Source: SIG455 sp045646385
GTDB lineage: Bacteria; Bacillota; Clostridia; UMGS1810
Assembly: GCA_045646385.1 (NCBI GenBank)
Contig: JAZRKQ010000002.1
Location: forward strand, 1-64,000
Length of the DNA: 64,000 nt
Reading direction: 5' to 3'
Of the stretch, positions 9,114 to 18,981 are shown in pieces (positions within the stretch are counted from its first letter, which is position 1; each line of letters starts with the position of its first letter). The position numbers and the translations under genes are program-made. A model generated the notes under the pieces. The model made no database searches. It was not told the origin of the DNA and saw only the letters and a list, made by a program, of their open reading frames with translations.

Positions 9114-11717
9114 CTATTCATTATAAATAATAATATATCTAGCATCCCCGCCATGGGTGAATATAAATACTTTTGATTCATCACCGGGGTGTCTTATTGA
9201 GTCATATATATTATCTAATGTAGCAATTTTTACATACGGCTCACGACTGCGTGAATTATATTCAGAAAGGCGGAAATTGCTTATTGGATGACTTTCTGTT
9301 ATAACTGTTCCGTCTTTATCTGTAATTTCAACAGTAAAGCACGAATTATCTGCATATATAACTTTTCCTACTGCAAATCTGTAACCGCCGGGGAAGCCTT
9401 GTGTCGGATTTGCATCAGGAGTAAACTCACCTGTTGACTGGTCATAAACCACAACAATATTTATAGCAACACCATCAGGTCTTCTGTAGTATGTTATAAC
9501 GTCTCCTTTAGTCAATGTAGCAGAAACTGCTTCGGTATCAAGGAAAATAGTATTTGCGGTTCCGTTAACTATTCCGTCAACTTTATATACAGGATCGCCA
9601 TTTTCATTAATCGTCATGATAATTTCATTGACAAGACAAAACTGCTGACCATGATACTGCACCTGACCGGTACCAGTAAAAACAAGAATATTTGCAACAG
9701 GATTTTGAGATTCTGTTCCATATGCTTCAAAAAGAGGCGTTGTCTGCTGGTCTCTTAAATAAGATGTAGTAACCAGATGATATTCATCATAATTTTTTCT
9801 GTTGCTTTCTTCAGGAACAACAAACATAAGTGTGTCTGAATTTATAAGCAATTTGCCTTCGAAAGATCCCATAGCAGAAAAGTATGTAGGTCTTGCCTGT
9901 ATTCCGTCAAATCCGGGATACATATAAAAAACATCATTTATAGCGGCAGTATCAGCAAGACAAATTTTATTTATTTTTCCTGCATCGGAAAGTTGGTACA
10001 AAACAGGTTGACGTTTTACCATTCCGTTTGTAGTTCCAAAAAGTGATATAATTTCTTCTTGTGATTTGTTAGACTGCTCGTTATATCTAATCTGGTTTTC
10101 AAATTCTGTTACAAGGTACTCGCCTTTTGCTGTAAAAATTTTCACCTGATAAATGTCATCAATAGTGTCTTTTTTTGCAGCATCAACAAGATATCCTTTT
10201 AAATATCTGTTATAAAGAGATGCTTCGATATCTGAAATTTTCATATCTTTATTGAAGAAACATTTAATCTCTGCACCGGGCAACAAAATATCCATATCGG
10301 GATTGAGTGATAATGCACGTGTACATTCATACTCTGCATCATCAAAAATAATCTTTCTTAATTTGCCGTCGCTACCAAACTCAAGAGATTTAACTATGTC
10401 AGTATATGTATCAACTGTGAGAACAAGTTTTTTTACATTGCCAGACTTATCTTTTGATACAGTTAATATATCGCCTTCCTGGATTGTATCTATTGAAATT
10501 GGTTCACCCAATATATTAATAAACTGTGTATTTTCATACGTAACATCCTTAAGGTCTAAAACAACATCAGGACGATATTTATTATAAATTTTGTCGTTAA
10601 CAATCTGTGATACAACATAAGAATCGTATGCATCCACAATAACCACATCGGTTGAGCCGTCACCATCATTATCAATCAGAGTTACACCACCGTCTAAATC
10701 AGTGTTTTTAAACGGATTGATAATGCTTTCGTTATACGTAGGACAAAAAGTACCGTTATATATAACAGATACATCATAAGGAAGTGTTTCTGTCAAAACT
10801 CTTTTTGAGTTTGAATCATATTTTAATTTATTTTTTTCAAAACTTAGAATATCGTAACCATCAATTTTTTTAACATCATTGTCGGCAAGTTCATAATATA
10901 AAAGTTCATAATCATCGTTTGAATCCAAAGTATAGTATATATTTGCACTGTACCCAAGATAGTTAATCAAGTCTTTCGAGTATTCGGTAAGGTTAAGTTT
11001 GATATCGTCTACCTTTACATCATAATATTCCATTGTTGAAGAGGAATAAAGGTCTGTATCATGAACTGCTGTAACAACACCACGTGCAAAATCTATATTT
11101 TTATAAAATTTAAGATAATTTTCTGCGGTACTGTTATGGATTTCTTTACCTTCATTATATATTCTCTGCTTTACATTAACGTTCACACCTAATTTTAAAA
11201 GCGTTGAAAGCATTTTGAAAGTAAGTTCAGTATCTATATTGATATTGGGAATAGTCATTTTTAAATTTGCCGCAACTAAAAGATAGCCATTTGGATATCC
11301 TCCATAGGCAAGTGCCTCTTCATCATATCCAAAAAATGAAATCAAAGATTTAATCGCCTGGCTGTATGTTATAGGTTTTCCCGGAGCAAACATTCCATTG
11401 CCAACTCCGTTCATTATGCCTATATCTCGTACAAAACCAACTGCATAGGCATCTCCAGGAACATCTGTAAAGCCTACATTAATATTCATTCCTTTGCCAG
11501 CTGACTCACCTAAAACTATGTTCATAACAACACCTGCAAAATCAAGTCTTGTTACAACATCATCGTCGTTCTTATCTTCGGCAATAAGTCCTATAGCCTT
11601 TGCAAATTCCAAGTCGGGACTTTGCGCAACAACCTCTTCTGAAGAAAAATCAGCAAAAGAAGATATCGGTTGCAGTATCATTGAAATGCAAATTAAAACC
11701 AATAAGATTTTTTTCAT
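9114..11717 (-). CDS. Secreted protein with N-terminal SLH repeats, otherwise unrecognised
   Basis: Signal peptide MKKILLVLICISMILQPISS followed by S-layer-homology-type sequence (about 30-150): FAKAIGLIAED, TRLDFAGVVMNIV, GIMNGVGNGMFAPGKPITYSQA. SLH repeats usually bind pyruvylated secondary cell-wall polymers. The remaining ~700 residues are beta-rich, acidic and unfamiliar to me; they contain phrases like LIDNDGDGSTDVVIVDAYD but no known catalytic motif. Start ATG follows CAGGAGG and overlaps the stop of the upstream SLH gene by 4 nt (ATGA), implying translational coupling. Probably anchored at the cell surface with the lyase downstream. Confidence 0.65.
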   Translation of the reverse strand: MKKILLVLICISMILQPISSFADFSSEEVVAQSPDLEFAKAIGLIAEDKNDDDVVTRLDFAGVVMNIVLGESAGKGMNINVGFTDVPGDAYAVGFVRDIGIMNGVGNGMFAPGKPITYSQAIKSLISFFGYDEEALAYGGYPNGYLLVAANLKMTIPNINIDTELTFKMLSTLLKLGVNVNVKQRIYNEGKEIHNSTAENYLKFYKNIDFARGVVTAVHDTDLYSSSTMEYYDVKVDDIKLNLTEYSKDLINYLGYSANIYYTLDSNDDYELLYYELADNDVKKIDGYDILSFEKNKLKYDSNSKRVLTETLPYDVSVIYNGTFCPTYNESIINPFKNTDLDGGVTLIDNDGDGSTDVVIVDAYDSYVVSQIVNDKIYNKYRPDVVLDLKDVTYENTQFINILGEPISIDTIQEGDILTVSKDKSGNVKKLVLTVDTYTDIVKSLEFGSDGKLRKIIFDDAEYECTRALSLNPDMDILLPGAEIKCFFNKDMKISDIEASLYNRYLKGYLVDAAKKDTIDDIYQVKIFTAKGEYLVTEFENQIRYNEQSNKSQEEIISLFGTTNGMVKRQPVLYQLSDAGKINKICLADTAAINDVFYMYPGFDGIQARPTYFSAMGSFEGKLLINSDTLMFVVPEESNRKNYDEYHLVTTSYLRDQQTTPLFEAYGTESQNPVANILVFTGTGQVQYHGQQFCLVNEIIMTINENGDPVYKVDGIVNGTANTIFLDTEAVSATLTKGDVITYYRRPDGVAINIVVVYDQSTGEFTPDANPTQGFPGGYRFAVGKVIYADNSCFTVEITDKDGTVITESHPISNFRLSEYNSRSREPYVKIATLDNIYDSIRHPGDESKVFIFTHGGDARYIIIYNE

Positions 11718-13459
11718 TTTGTACCTCCTGTAACCATATTGTACGCATTATAAATAAGTTGTGCAGCCTCTGCTCTTGTAATAACACTCTTAGGCATAAA
11801 CAGGTTGTCACCTTTTCCGCTGATTATTTTTACGCCTGAGAGATAAGAAATTGCATCTGAGGCATAAGTAGAAATATCACCATAATCTGAAAATTCTGCT
11901 TTTTCGGTAAAAGAAAATTCTTTACTGAGTAATCTGTAAATCATTACGGCAGCGTCTTCTCTTGTAATTTCTTCGAGCGGAGCAAAAGTGTTATTGCCTT
12001 TTCCGTTTATAACACCTGCACCTGCAATCTTTAAAACTGCTGTTTTATACCACTCATCACCAACATCATCAAACGCCACTGTGTTTTCTTCTGTCATTTT
12101 ATATTCAGTTGCATCAGCAAGATTTAAAAGTAACTGTGCGAATTCAGCACGATTAATATGCTGCATAGGTTTAAAAGTATTATCATTGTAGCCGGTGATA
12201 ATATTTTTATTTTTTAAGGTGTCAACTGCAGTAGTGGCCCAATCTGCTTCATCCATATCTTTGAATGTGGTTGCAGAAGGAGTTACAGGTTCTACAGGAA
12301 CAACCTCAGGAACATATGTATTTGAACTGGAAACCTTTCCGCCTCCGGAAAAACCGCCGCCTCCGGAACTTCCAGAATCCTCGTTACTTAGTGCAAGATA
12401 ATAATCTAAAACCATGTTAAAATTGATTTTCAATTCACTCAAGTTACTTGAAGGATATGACAAAAAAGAAGAATAAAACAAATTTTTGTTACTTAATGCT
12501 TCAAGTCCTGCCAGGTTAAATCCCTCATCTTCATACACTGTTCTGTATTTATTTATAAAACTATCAATATGTCCGTAACCGCTATCCTTGTAATACTTAA
12601 CTCCATAAAAAGCAATCAATTTTTTTAATGAAGTTCCGATTTCTTCGGGATATGAATATGACTGATTAAAAAACTCTGTATTTAAAGCGATGATACCTTC
12701 TTGACTTAAAGAGTTTAAATAATCGTTTTTAACATCTGTTTCTGCTTTTGAAAGTATATCATCAGTCAAAATATTGTCTTCAACCAAAATATCTGTTTTT
12801 TTATTGTTTATATTTCCAACAATCATTGAGTCGGCAAGTATAGAAGAAAAAGCATTTACATCTAAATCAAATTTTTTATTTGCCTTTGTTTCCTTAATAT
12901 TTTTAAGAACTGTAAGTATTTGTGCTTCGCTTCCTGATTTCCATAAATCCGAATCAGCCATACTGTAAATTTTTACAGCATCTTGTAGTAACTGTGCGAT
13001 GTTCTCTGAAGTGCTTTCATTTATATCTTCAATAACATCAATTTTTGAACCATAAAAATAAAATTCAAATTCTGTTTCAGGGAATTTTGTGTCGCCCGAT
13101 GTAACTATAACTTTAAACATTCCACCGCCATTTTCATCGCCATTTTCAAAAAGTTTAAAGTCAAATGAATATTTATTGTCTGCAGAAACAGTTTTATTAG
13201 CATATGCAAGCATTTTTGATACATTTGCCAAATCGCCATACAATAATGTTTCATTTGAATATCCGGGATAATAAACAGTAACAAAAATCTGTTGCCCATT
13301 AGATGCTGTTCCGCTCACTCTGATTTCGTCAGCACTTGCATCCGTAATTTCAACAACTGGTCTATCATTTTGAGCGTAACAAATGTTTGTCGTTAACAAC
13401 ATCAAGCACAAAATTATACTTAATATCATTAATGAATATTTCCTTGAATTTTTGCCCAT
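11714..13459 (-). CDS. Secreted protein with three C-terminal SLH domains
   Basis: The ATG at 13459 follows AGGAGAG and begins MGKNSRKYSLMILSIILCLM, a signal peptide ending near CYA. About 581 residues. The N-terminal ~350 residues are unrecognised and largely helical in the middle. A Gly/Ser-rich then Pro/Val-rich linker (about 360-395) leads to three SLH repeats: FKDMDEADWATTAVDTLK (about 400), FDDVGDEWYKTAVLKIAG and FSDYGDISTYASDAISYL, each with the NTFKP/NTFAP/NLFMP and TRAEA-type motifs. Such proteins attach non-covalently to cell-wall polymer. First gene of the leftward arm. Confidence 0.8.
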   Translation of the reverse strand: MGKNSRKYSLMILSIILCLMLLTTNICYAQNDRPVVEITDASADEIRVSGTASNGQQIFVTVYYPGYSNETLLYGDLANVSKMLAYANKTVSADNKYSFDFKLFENGDENGGGMFKVIVTSGDTKFPETEFEFYFYGSKIDVIEDINESTSENIAQLLQDAVKIYSMADSDLWKSGSEAQILTVLKNIKETKANKKFDLDVNAFSSILADSMIVGNINNKKTDILVEDNILTDDILSKAETDVKNDYLNSLSQEGIIALNTEFFNQSYSYPEEIGTSLKKLIAFYGVKYYKDSGYGHIDSFINKYRTVYEDEGFNLAGLEALSNKNLFYSSFLSYPSSNLSELKINFNMVLDYYLALSNEDSGSSGGGGFSGGGKVSSSNTYVPEVVPVEPVTPSATTFKDMDEADWATTAVDTLKNKNIITGYNDNTFKPMQHINRAEFAQLLLNLADATEYKMTEENTVAFDDVGDEWYKTAVLKIAGAGVINGKGNNTFAPLEEITREDAAVMIYRLLSKEFSFTEKAEFSDYGDISTYASDAISYLSGVKIISGKGDNLFMPKSVITRAEAAQLIYNAYNMVTGGTK

Positions 13460-13542
13460 ATTATCTCTCCTCGTTTCTTTATTTCTGTGTTCTGTTTTTG
13501 CCTTGATGCACAAATACATACATTTTGCTTTTTCGCATTTTA

Positions 13543-13572
13543 ATTATATCCCAAGTATCAATAAACCTTCAA
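13543..13572 (-). promoter_or_regulatory. Candidate promoter of the leftward arm
   Basis: On the minus strand TTGAAG (13567-13572) is followed after 18 bp by a consensus TATAAT (13543-13548), about 85 bp before the first leftward start codon. The -10 is strong and the -35 moderate. Confidence 0.45.
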
Positions 13573-13673
13573 TGCGATTTTTTTACTTCTTTGGTTTCAA
13601 AATTTGATTTCATTATTTCAAATACTTGAATAAGGTTTATGCGTTTGCTAAAATCAATTTAAGTAAGTGTTTA

Positions 13674-13702
13674 TTGATGATTTTTAAGTGTTTTTATAGA
13701 TA
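13674..13702 (+). promoter_or_regulatory. Weak candidate promoter of the rightward arm
   Basis: TTGATG (13674-13679), 17 bp spacer, TAGATA (13697-13702), about 50 bp before the GH20-like gene. Both boxes deviate from consensus, as expected if the promoter needs the AraC activator encoded downstream. That last step is inference. Confidence 0.3.
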
Positions 13703-13754
13703 AACTCTACAAAATCATTCATATTATACGAATTACGTTAAGGAGGTTTTATAA

Positions 13755-15692
13755 ATGCTGACAGACAGTTATTTTAAACTTGAACAAGACCATATTATGC
13801 TTTCCGGAAAGTGTTCGGGGGTTACTGGATTGGCAACCGAAGTTATTTCTCAACTTAATGGTGGCGATGCAGACGTAACATTTATTCCTGTTGACGATAA
13901 TGCGAAAAGACTCGTTAAAGATAGACTTAATGTGGATTACGTTGATAATGACGAAGGATACATAATAAAAATTGATGATTCAATTACTGTTTACGCAAAC
14001 AGCGACAGAGCAAAACTTTATGCTGCTTACTCTATAAAAGATAAATATAAAGGTAAGATAAGCAAAGGAGTATACTATTCTTATCCTTCGGTTCCTCACC
14101 GTTCTGTCCGTCTATATCTTCCTTTTAAAAAGAATTTTGAGTTTTTTAAAAAATATATAGATAGTCTTGTGTCTCTCGGATATAATACATTACTCCTTGA
14201 ACTTGGGGGAGCAATGGAATATAAACGCCATCCCGAAATCAACGAAACATGGTCTCGATATTGCGAAAGTATGGCTGAATTTAACGGAAAATGCTTTGTT
14301 GCTGAAAATGCATATTACCGCACAAAAACATCTATACACACCTTTAACGGAGGCGGTGATATCTATTCACATGAAGAAATGCGCGAAATAATTCAGTATT
14401 GCAAAGAAAGATATATTGATATAATCCCTGAAGTGCCATCACTTTCACATAGTGATTATTTTCTTATTTCGCACCCTGAACTTCGTGAATGTGATGATGA
14501 ACCGTTTGCATCAACCGCTTGTCCTTCAAATCCCGATTTATACAAATTGGTGTATGATCTCTATGACGAGGTTATAGATTTATTTAACCCCGAATATTTG
14601 CATATTGGACATGATGAGTGGTGGGTAATGTGCGTTTGCGAAAGGTGTAAGGGAAAAAATCCTGCTCATCTTTACGCAGATAATGTTATCAAATGTTACG
14701 AGTACCTTAAAAAACGTGGTGTAAAAACCATGATGTGGGGAGATAAACTTGCACGTTTTTATACACAGAATGGTGAAGTTCATGGTGGTGCAGCAAAAGA
14801 GGTATATAACTTAAAAACCGACAGAACAGTAAATATAATGGGAACAGAATATCCTGTTTATGAAAGGTATTGGTTTGATGCCCCCGAAGAAGCAGTAAAA
14901 AATGGTTACCATCAATTTATCCAGGACACCACTGAATGTGCAGATATGCTTCCTGACGATATTGTATATCTGAACTGGTACTATCCTAATGAGCCAAAAA
15001 TACTTGATTCGTTTATTTCTACCAACAAAAAGATGATTTATGGCAACTGTTCGCCTGTATCTCTTACTTGTTATAAAGATAGATTTAAAGCAGGTGCATT
15101 AGGTTTTAGCGTATCAAGTTGGTACAATACAAGTTCAAACGGTCTTCAGTTCTGGCAGACAACATTTGACCTTGGCTACGGTTCTATTATTGCATGGAAT
15201 CATAACCGTGAAGAAACAGACCACGAAAAAAATCTTTTTGAAACATTCGATTATCTGTTTAATTTGTATAATGACGAAACACTGAATAAACCGCACATTG
15301 AGGTAACACATGCCGTTACACGTAAATGGGAGGACGGCGAAAAGTTTTTTGCTATACCATATAACAGTTATATTAACCTTACACCATTGTTGATTGGTAA
15401 TTACGAAGTGAAATATAAAGACGGCAAAAAGGAACTGTTTCCTGTCTACTATGCTCAAAATATAGGCATAGTATCATCAAAAACAGAGCGTGCGATGAAT
15501 CCGTCTGATTGGTCATATTTATTTGACCCACGTCTTGCAAAAACCGCTCCGATCTGTAATATTGAAAAAAATGACGACGGTATTTTTTATAAAACACTCT
15601 TCCCTATTTCAGGAAAAGTAGAGTCATGTGAATTTATCCCATGTAAAGGACTTGAAGACCTTGTTATCATCAAAAATATCAATATATTTTAA
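13755..15692 (+). CDS. GH20-like beta-N-acetylhexosaminidase
   Basis: 645 residues, no signal peptide, so probably cytoplasmic. AAGGAGG precedes the ATG. An N-terminal alpha/beta domain of about 110 residues leads into a TIM barrel. EVPSLSHSDYF lies on an early strand, and YLHIGHDEWW (Asp287-Glu288) matches the catalytic Asp-Glu pair of GH20 (HxGxDE), where Asp orients the substrate acetamido group and Glu is the acid. The CERCKG and KTMMWGDKL segments fit the barrel. It would remove terminal hexosamines from imported oligosaccharides. First gene of the rightward arm. GH20-like is firm; the exact substrate is not. Confidence 0.72.
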   Translation: MLTDSYFKLEQDHIMLSGKCSGVTGLATEVISQLNGGDADVTFIPVDDNAKRLVKDRLNVDYVDNDEGYIIKIDDSITVYANSDRAKLYAAYSIKDKYKGKISKGVYYSYPSVPHRSVRLYLPFKKNFEFFKKYIDSLVSLGYNTLLLELGGAMEYKRHPEINETWSRYCESMAEFNGKCFVAENAYYRTKTSIHTFNGGGDIYSHEEMREIIQYCKERYIDIIPEVPSLSHSDYFLISHPELRECDDEPFASTACPSNPDLYKLVYDLYDEVIDLFNPEYLHIGHDEWWVMCVCERCKGKNPAHLYADNVIKCYEYLKKRGVKTMMWGDKLARFYTQNGEVHGGAAKEVYNLKTDRTVNIMGTEYPVYERYWFDAPEEAVKNGYHQFIQDTTECADMLPDDIVYLNWYYPNEPKILDSFISTNKKMIYGNCSPVSLTCYKDRFKAGALGFSVSSWYNTSSNGLQFWQTTFDLGYGSIIAWNHNREETDHEKNLFETFDYLFNLYNDETLNKPHIEVTHAVTRKWEDGEKFFAIPYNSYINLTPLLIGNYEVKYKDGKKELFPVYYAQNIGIVSSKTERAMNPSDWSYLFDPRLAKTAPICNIEKNDDGIFYKTLFPISGKVESCEFIPCKGLEDLVIIKNINIF

Positions 15693-15797
15693 TGCAGAGA
15701 ATTTTAAAAATAGATTTGTGTTAAACTAAAAAAGATATCTTGAAAGGGGAAAACAATATTTCTCTTATACCAAAGAGTTCATATTGTATGTGATAAT

Positions 15798-16712
15798 ATG
15801 AAATTATTTTTTGGTGATGACATTCTCTTTTCTCATAGAAAAGATTCGGTTTACAACCCAATTGAATATCCTACTGTAAAATTTTATCAACTGGCTGATA
15901 ATTTATTGGAACGTGGTTCTGAAATTTATGAGCATACACAAATTTTTAATGAAATATCACTGATTACTTCGGGTGAAGGAGATTTTTTTGTAGACGGCAA
16001 GAAGCAAACCGTTAAACCCGGAGACATTCACATTATTTCAAACAACCACACTCATAAAATAATTGCCAATAAATCGTCACGCCTTCGTTTTATCAATCTT
16101 GGTTTTATGCTCCTAAAAAACACCAAAAATCATGTTGTTTCTGAAATGGCTGATTTTTTTAATAATGTAGGATATGCTGTCGTAAAAGATAACGGCAATG
16201 TGCTTACTTTCTTAAACAGTTTTATAAATGAACTTTATCTTGAAGACGAATACAGTGTTGAACTTTATGAGTCTTATATACAACTTGTTCTTGCAAGTGT
16301 ATTCAGATTCTGCAAACCATCATTTATAAACAGACAACGACCTGAAATTTATGATTTTGCACCTGTAGGCGGTACAGTTTTTACAATTTTAAAATATATA
16401 GACATTAACATTAAATCTATCAAACAGATATCTGACGTTTCTAAAGCACTGAATTTTTCAGCACCGTATATGTCGCGTGTTTTTAAAGAAAAAATGGGCA
16501 TAACAATCCATGAATATTTTTCACAAAAGAAAATTGAAGCAGCAATAGAACTTATGAAATCCCAAAATCTTAAAATGAAGGAAATTTCAGAATATCTCAA
16601 TTTTGAATCTTATGGAAGATTCAACAGATTGTTTAAACAATATACCGGAAAAACACCATTTGAATACGCAAAAACCATTGAAAATCAAAACAGTAAGCAT
16701 TTTAATGAATAA
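15798..16712 (+). CDS. AraC-family transcriptional regulator with cupin sensor
   Basis: N-terminal cupin half (about 35-110: GEGDFFVDGKKQTVKPGDIH) for ligand sensing. Two C-terminal helix-turn-helix units (about 200-300) include SIKQISDVSKALNFSAPYMSRVFK and the family signature around EISEYLNFESYGRFNRLF followed by KQYTGKTPFEYAK. Likely activates the flanking sugar genes. The ATG at 15798 has no Shine-Dalgarno sequence nearby. A strong AAAGGGGA (15743-15750) sits 48 nt upstream, spaced for an in-frame ATA at 15756, so the true start is uncertain. Confidence 0.85.
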   Translation: MKLFFGDDILFSHRKDSVYNPIEYPTVKFYQLADNLLERGSEIYEHTQIFNEISLITSGEGDFFVDGKKQTVKPGDIHIISNNHTHKIIANKSSRLRFINLGFMLLKNTKNHVVSEMADFFNNVGYAVVKDNGNVLTFLNSFINELYLEDEYSVELYESYIQLVLASVFRFCKPSFINRQRPEIYDFAPVGGTVFTILKYIDINIKSIKQISDVSKALNFSAPYMSRVFKEKMGITIHEYFSQKKIEAAIELMKSQNLKMKEISEYLNFESYGRFNRLFKQYTGKTPFEYAKTIENQNSKHFNE

Positions 16713-16728
16713 CACAGGAGTTAATAAT

Positions 16729-17793
16729 ATGGATTTTAATCAAAAAAATTGTTATACCGAAAATATTAATAACGGAAACAATTACAGAAAATCATATTCA
16801 GACAGTATTAGCAATTATATAAATTCACTTTCAAAACCGACGGACGACATACGCAAAGAATTTGTAACTCCGTCTAAGATGAAAGAGAACATTGAATTTT
16901 ATAGAACAGAGTTAATAAAAATGCTTGGAACACCTCTTAACAAATATGAATATAGTGTTCCGGACTTTAAAAAAGAATATATTGGGCAGGATGATTTTTG
17001 TTCAATATACAGAATGCAAATAAACACTATATCTAATGTGATGTTTTACGGAATTCTATGTGTTCCTTTCAGCAAGGACGGTAAACTTCCTTTGGTTATT
17101 ACACAACACGGTGGCTGGGGCACACCTGAGATGCTATGCGGTATGCACGGAGATAATTCATACGACAATATATCCAAAATAGCACTTGAAAACAACTGTG
17201 TTGTTTTTGCACCACAATTGCTATTATGGAACAATGATAGTGAAAATTGCGATTATAATACATACCCCATTGAATATGACCGTTTTACACTCGACGCAAG
17301 ATTAAAACAGTACGGAGGCTCAATCACTGCATTAGAAATATATAATATAAGAAAATCCATAGATTGTTTATGTTCTATGGAATTTATAGATAAAGATAAT
17401 ATTTTTATGCTGGGGCTTTCATATGGCGGATATTTCACACTTTATACAACCGCTATTGACACACGTATCAAGGCTGCTTACGCTTGCGCTTTTTTTAATG
17501 ATAGAAATTACGAACTGAAAAATGACTGGGTATATTTTAATTCTGCAAAAAAATTCCACGATGCAGAGGTGGCAGGTCTATGTGCCCCCAGACCCCTATT
17601 TATTGATGTTGGAAAGGCAGACAATGTATTTAACTGGGAAACTTCTGTGGAAGAGGCAAATATTGCTAAGCAATTTTTTGCCGAATACACAGGAGAAAAT
17701 AACTTCCATTTTAACTTATGGGACGGTGGTCATAAATTTGATATTAACGGCAAAAATATCAAAAATTTCTTTGAATATATAAATAAACAATAA
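16729..17793 (+). CDS. Alpha/beta-hydrolase, dienelactone-hydrolase/acetyl-xylan-esterase-like
   Basis: The ATG at 16729 follows AGGAG with 8-nt spacing; an earlier frame opening at 16603 would overlap the AraC gene and is rejected. About 354 residues, no signal peptide. LPLVITQHGGWG is the oxyanion-hole strand, GLSYGG carries the nucleophile Ser231, and IDVGKAD and DGGHKF supply plausible acid and His. Such enzymes often remove acetyl or other ester groups from glycans, fitting the surrounding glycosidase genes. The natural ester is unknown. Confidence 0.72.
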   Translation: MDFNQKNCYTENINNGNNYRKSYSDSISNYINSLSKPTDDIRKEFVTPSKMKENIEFYRTELIKMLGTPLNKYEYSVPDFKKEYIGQDDFCSIYRMQINTISNVMFYGILCVPFSKDGKLPLVITQHGGWGTPEMLCGMHGDNSYDNISKIALENNCVVFAPQLLLWNNDSENCDYNTYPIEYDRFTLDARLKQYGGSITALEIYNIRKSIDCLCSMEFIDKDNIFMLGLSYGGYFTLYTTAIDTRIKAAYACAFFNDRNYELKNDWVYFNSAKKFHDAEVAGLCAPRPLFIDVGKADNVFNWETSVEEANIAKQFFAEYTGENNFHFNLWDGGHKFDINGKNIKNFFEYINKQ

Positions 17794-17805
17794 GGAGAAA
17801 ACATC

Positions 17806-18951
17806 ATGAAAAAATCAAAAACTTATGCATTTTACTTCCCGAATTGGCATGTGGATCCGCTAAACGAAAAGTGGCACGGTAAAGGTTGGACAGAATGGGA
17901 ATGCGTAAAACATTCATGCCCTCGATTTGAAGGTCATAACGTAAGAACTCCTCTATGGGGTTATGAAGATGAATCCGACCCTAAAGTTATGGAACGTAAA
18001 ATTGAAACTGCACACAAATATGGCATAAGTGGTTTTATTTTTGACTTTTACTGGTTTAAAGATCTGGGACAGTATCGTATTAAATGTCTTAATGAGGGTT
18101 TTTTAAAAGCCAGAAACAATGAACTTTGTGAATTCTCCGTTATGTGGTGCAATCACGATCCCATATATGCTCATCCTGCACCTTTCAGAAATATGCAGAT
18201 GAAAGACAGAACCCTTGCAGACGGCGGTGCTACAGTTGAGTTTTTCTACGAAATGACACAGTATTGCATAGACAATTATTTCTGCAAACCCAACTACCAG
18301 AGAGTTGACGAAAAAGTTTACTTCGGTATATGGAATATAACGGGTTTAATCGATAATTTCGGAGGAGTGAATGGTGCGAGAATCGTACTTGAAGATTTCC
18401 GAAGAAGAACAAAAGCGGCAGGTTACGAACTTCACCTTGCATGCAATAAATTCCTTCTTCCCGGATACCCCAGTTATGAAGAACCCAATAAAGAAATGGC
18501 AAATTCAATAATAAAAACTCTGGGCATAGACAGTATCTTTACATACGCATGGCCTGACCCTGTATCCAAACCAGGAGAATGGCCTAAGATGGAATATTCT
18601 GATTTTAGAAAGCCCGCCATCGAACAATACTACTTTGATGCCGACTTCCTTGATGTGGCAAGAGATATCGTAGTATCTCCCGGTTGGGATTCTAACGGAA
18701 GAACTACTCAATCAGACTATTATCAGGAGGAATGCGGTTACCCCTACTGGCCAATTACAATAAACAACACTCCGGAAGAAATCGAAAAATCTTTTATGGA
18801 AGCAAAGAAATTTATCGAAAGTGATAAATTCAACGGAAATATGCTTAATATCGTATGGAACGAATGGACAGAGGGAATGTTCTTCGAGCCTGACAATTTG
18901 TATGGATATGGATATCTGGAAGCACTCAAGAAGGTTTTCGGAAACAAATAA
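17806..18951 (+). CDS. WbsX/GH99-like family protein
   Basis: 381 residues, SD AAGGAG. AFYFPNWHVDPLNEKW, then GKGWTEWECVKHSCPRFEGH and GYEDESDP match the conserved front of the glycosyltransferase WbsX family, which is related to GH99-type TIM barrels. GISGFIFDFYWF and the C-terminal WNEWTEGMFFEPD are further family hallmarks. WbsX proteins occur in O-antigen clusters and in polysaccharide-utilisation loci. Its place between an esterase, an isomerase and an importer points to a degradative (endo-glycosidase-like) role rather than synthesis, but activity is unproven. No export signal. Confidence 0.7.
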   Translation: MKKSKTYAFYFPNWHVDPLNEKWHGKGWTEWECVKHSCPRFEGHNVRTPLWGYEDESDPKVMERKIETAHKYGISGFIFDFYWFKDLGQYRIKCLNEGFLKARNNELCEFSVMWCNHDPIYAHPAPFRNMQMKDRTLADGGATVEFFYEMTQYCIDNYFCKPNYQRVDEKVYFGIWNITGLIDNFGGVNGARIVLEDFRRRTKAAGYELHLACNKFLLPGYPSYEEPNKEMANSIIKTLGIDSIFTYAWPDPVSKPGEWPKMEYSDFRKPAIEQYYFDADFLDVARDIVVSPGWDSNGRTTQSDYYQEECGYPYWPITINNTPEEIEKSFMEAKKFIESDKFNGNMLNIVWNEWTEGMFFEPDNLYGYGYLEALKKVFGNK

Positions 18952-18981
18952 AAAACTTTACATATAGGATAGGTGTATATA

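Noticed and set aside
16603..16728. 42-residue N-terminal extension of the hydrolase
   Set aside because: Overlaps the end of the AraC gene and has no SD. AGGAG correctly precedes ATG 16729.
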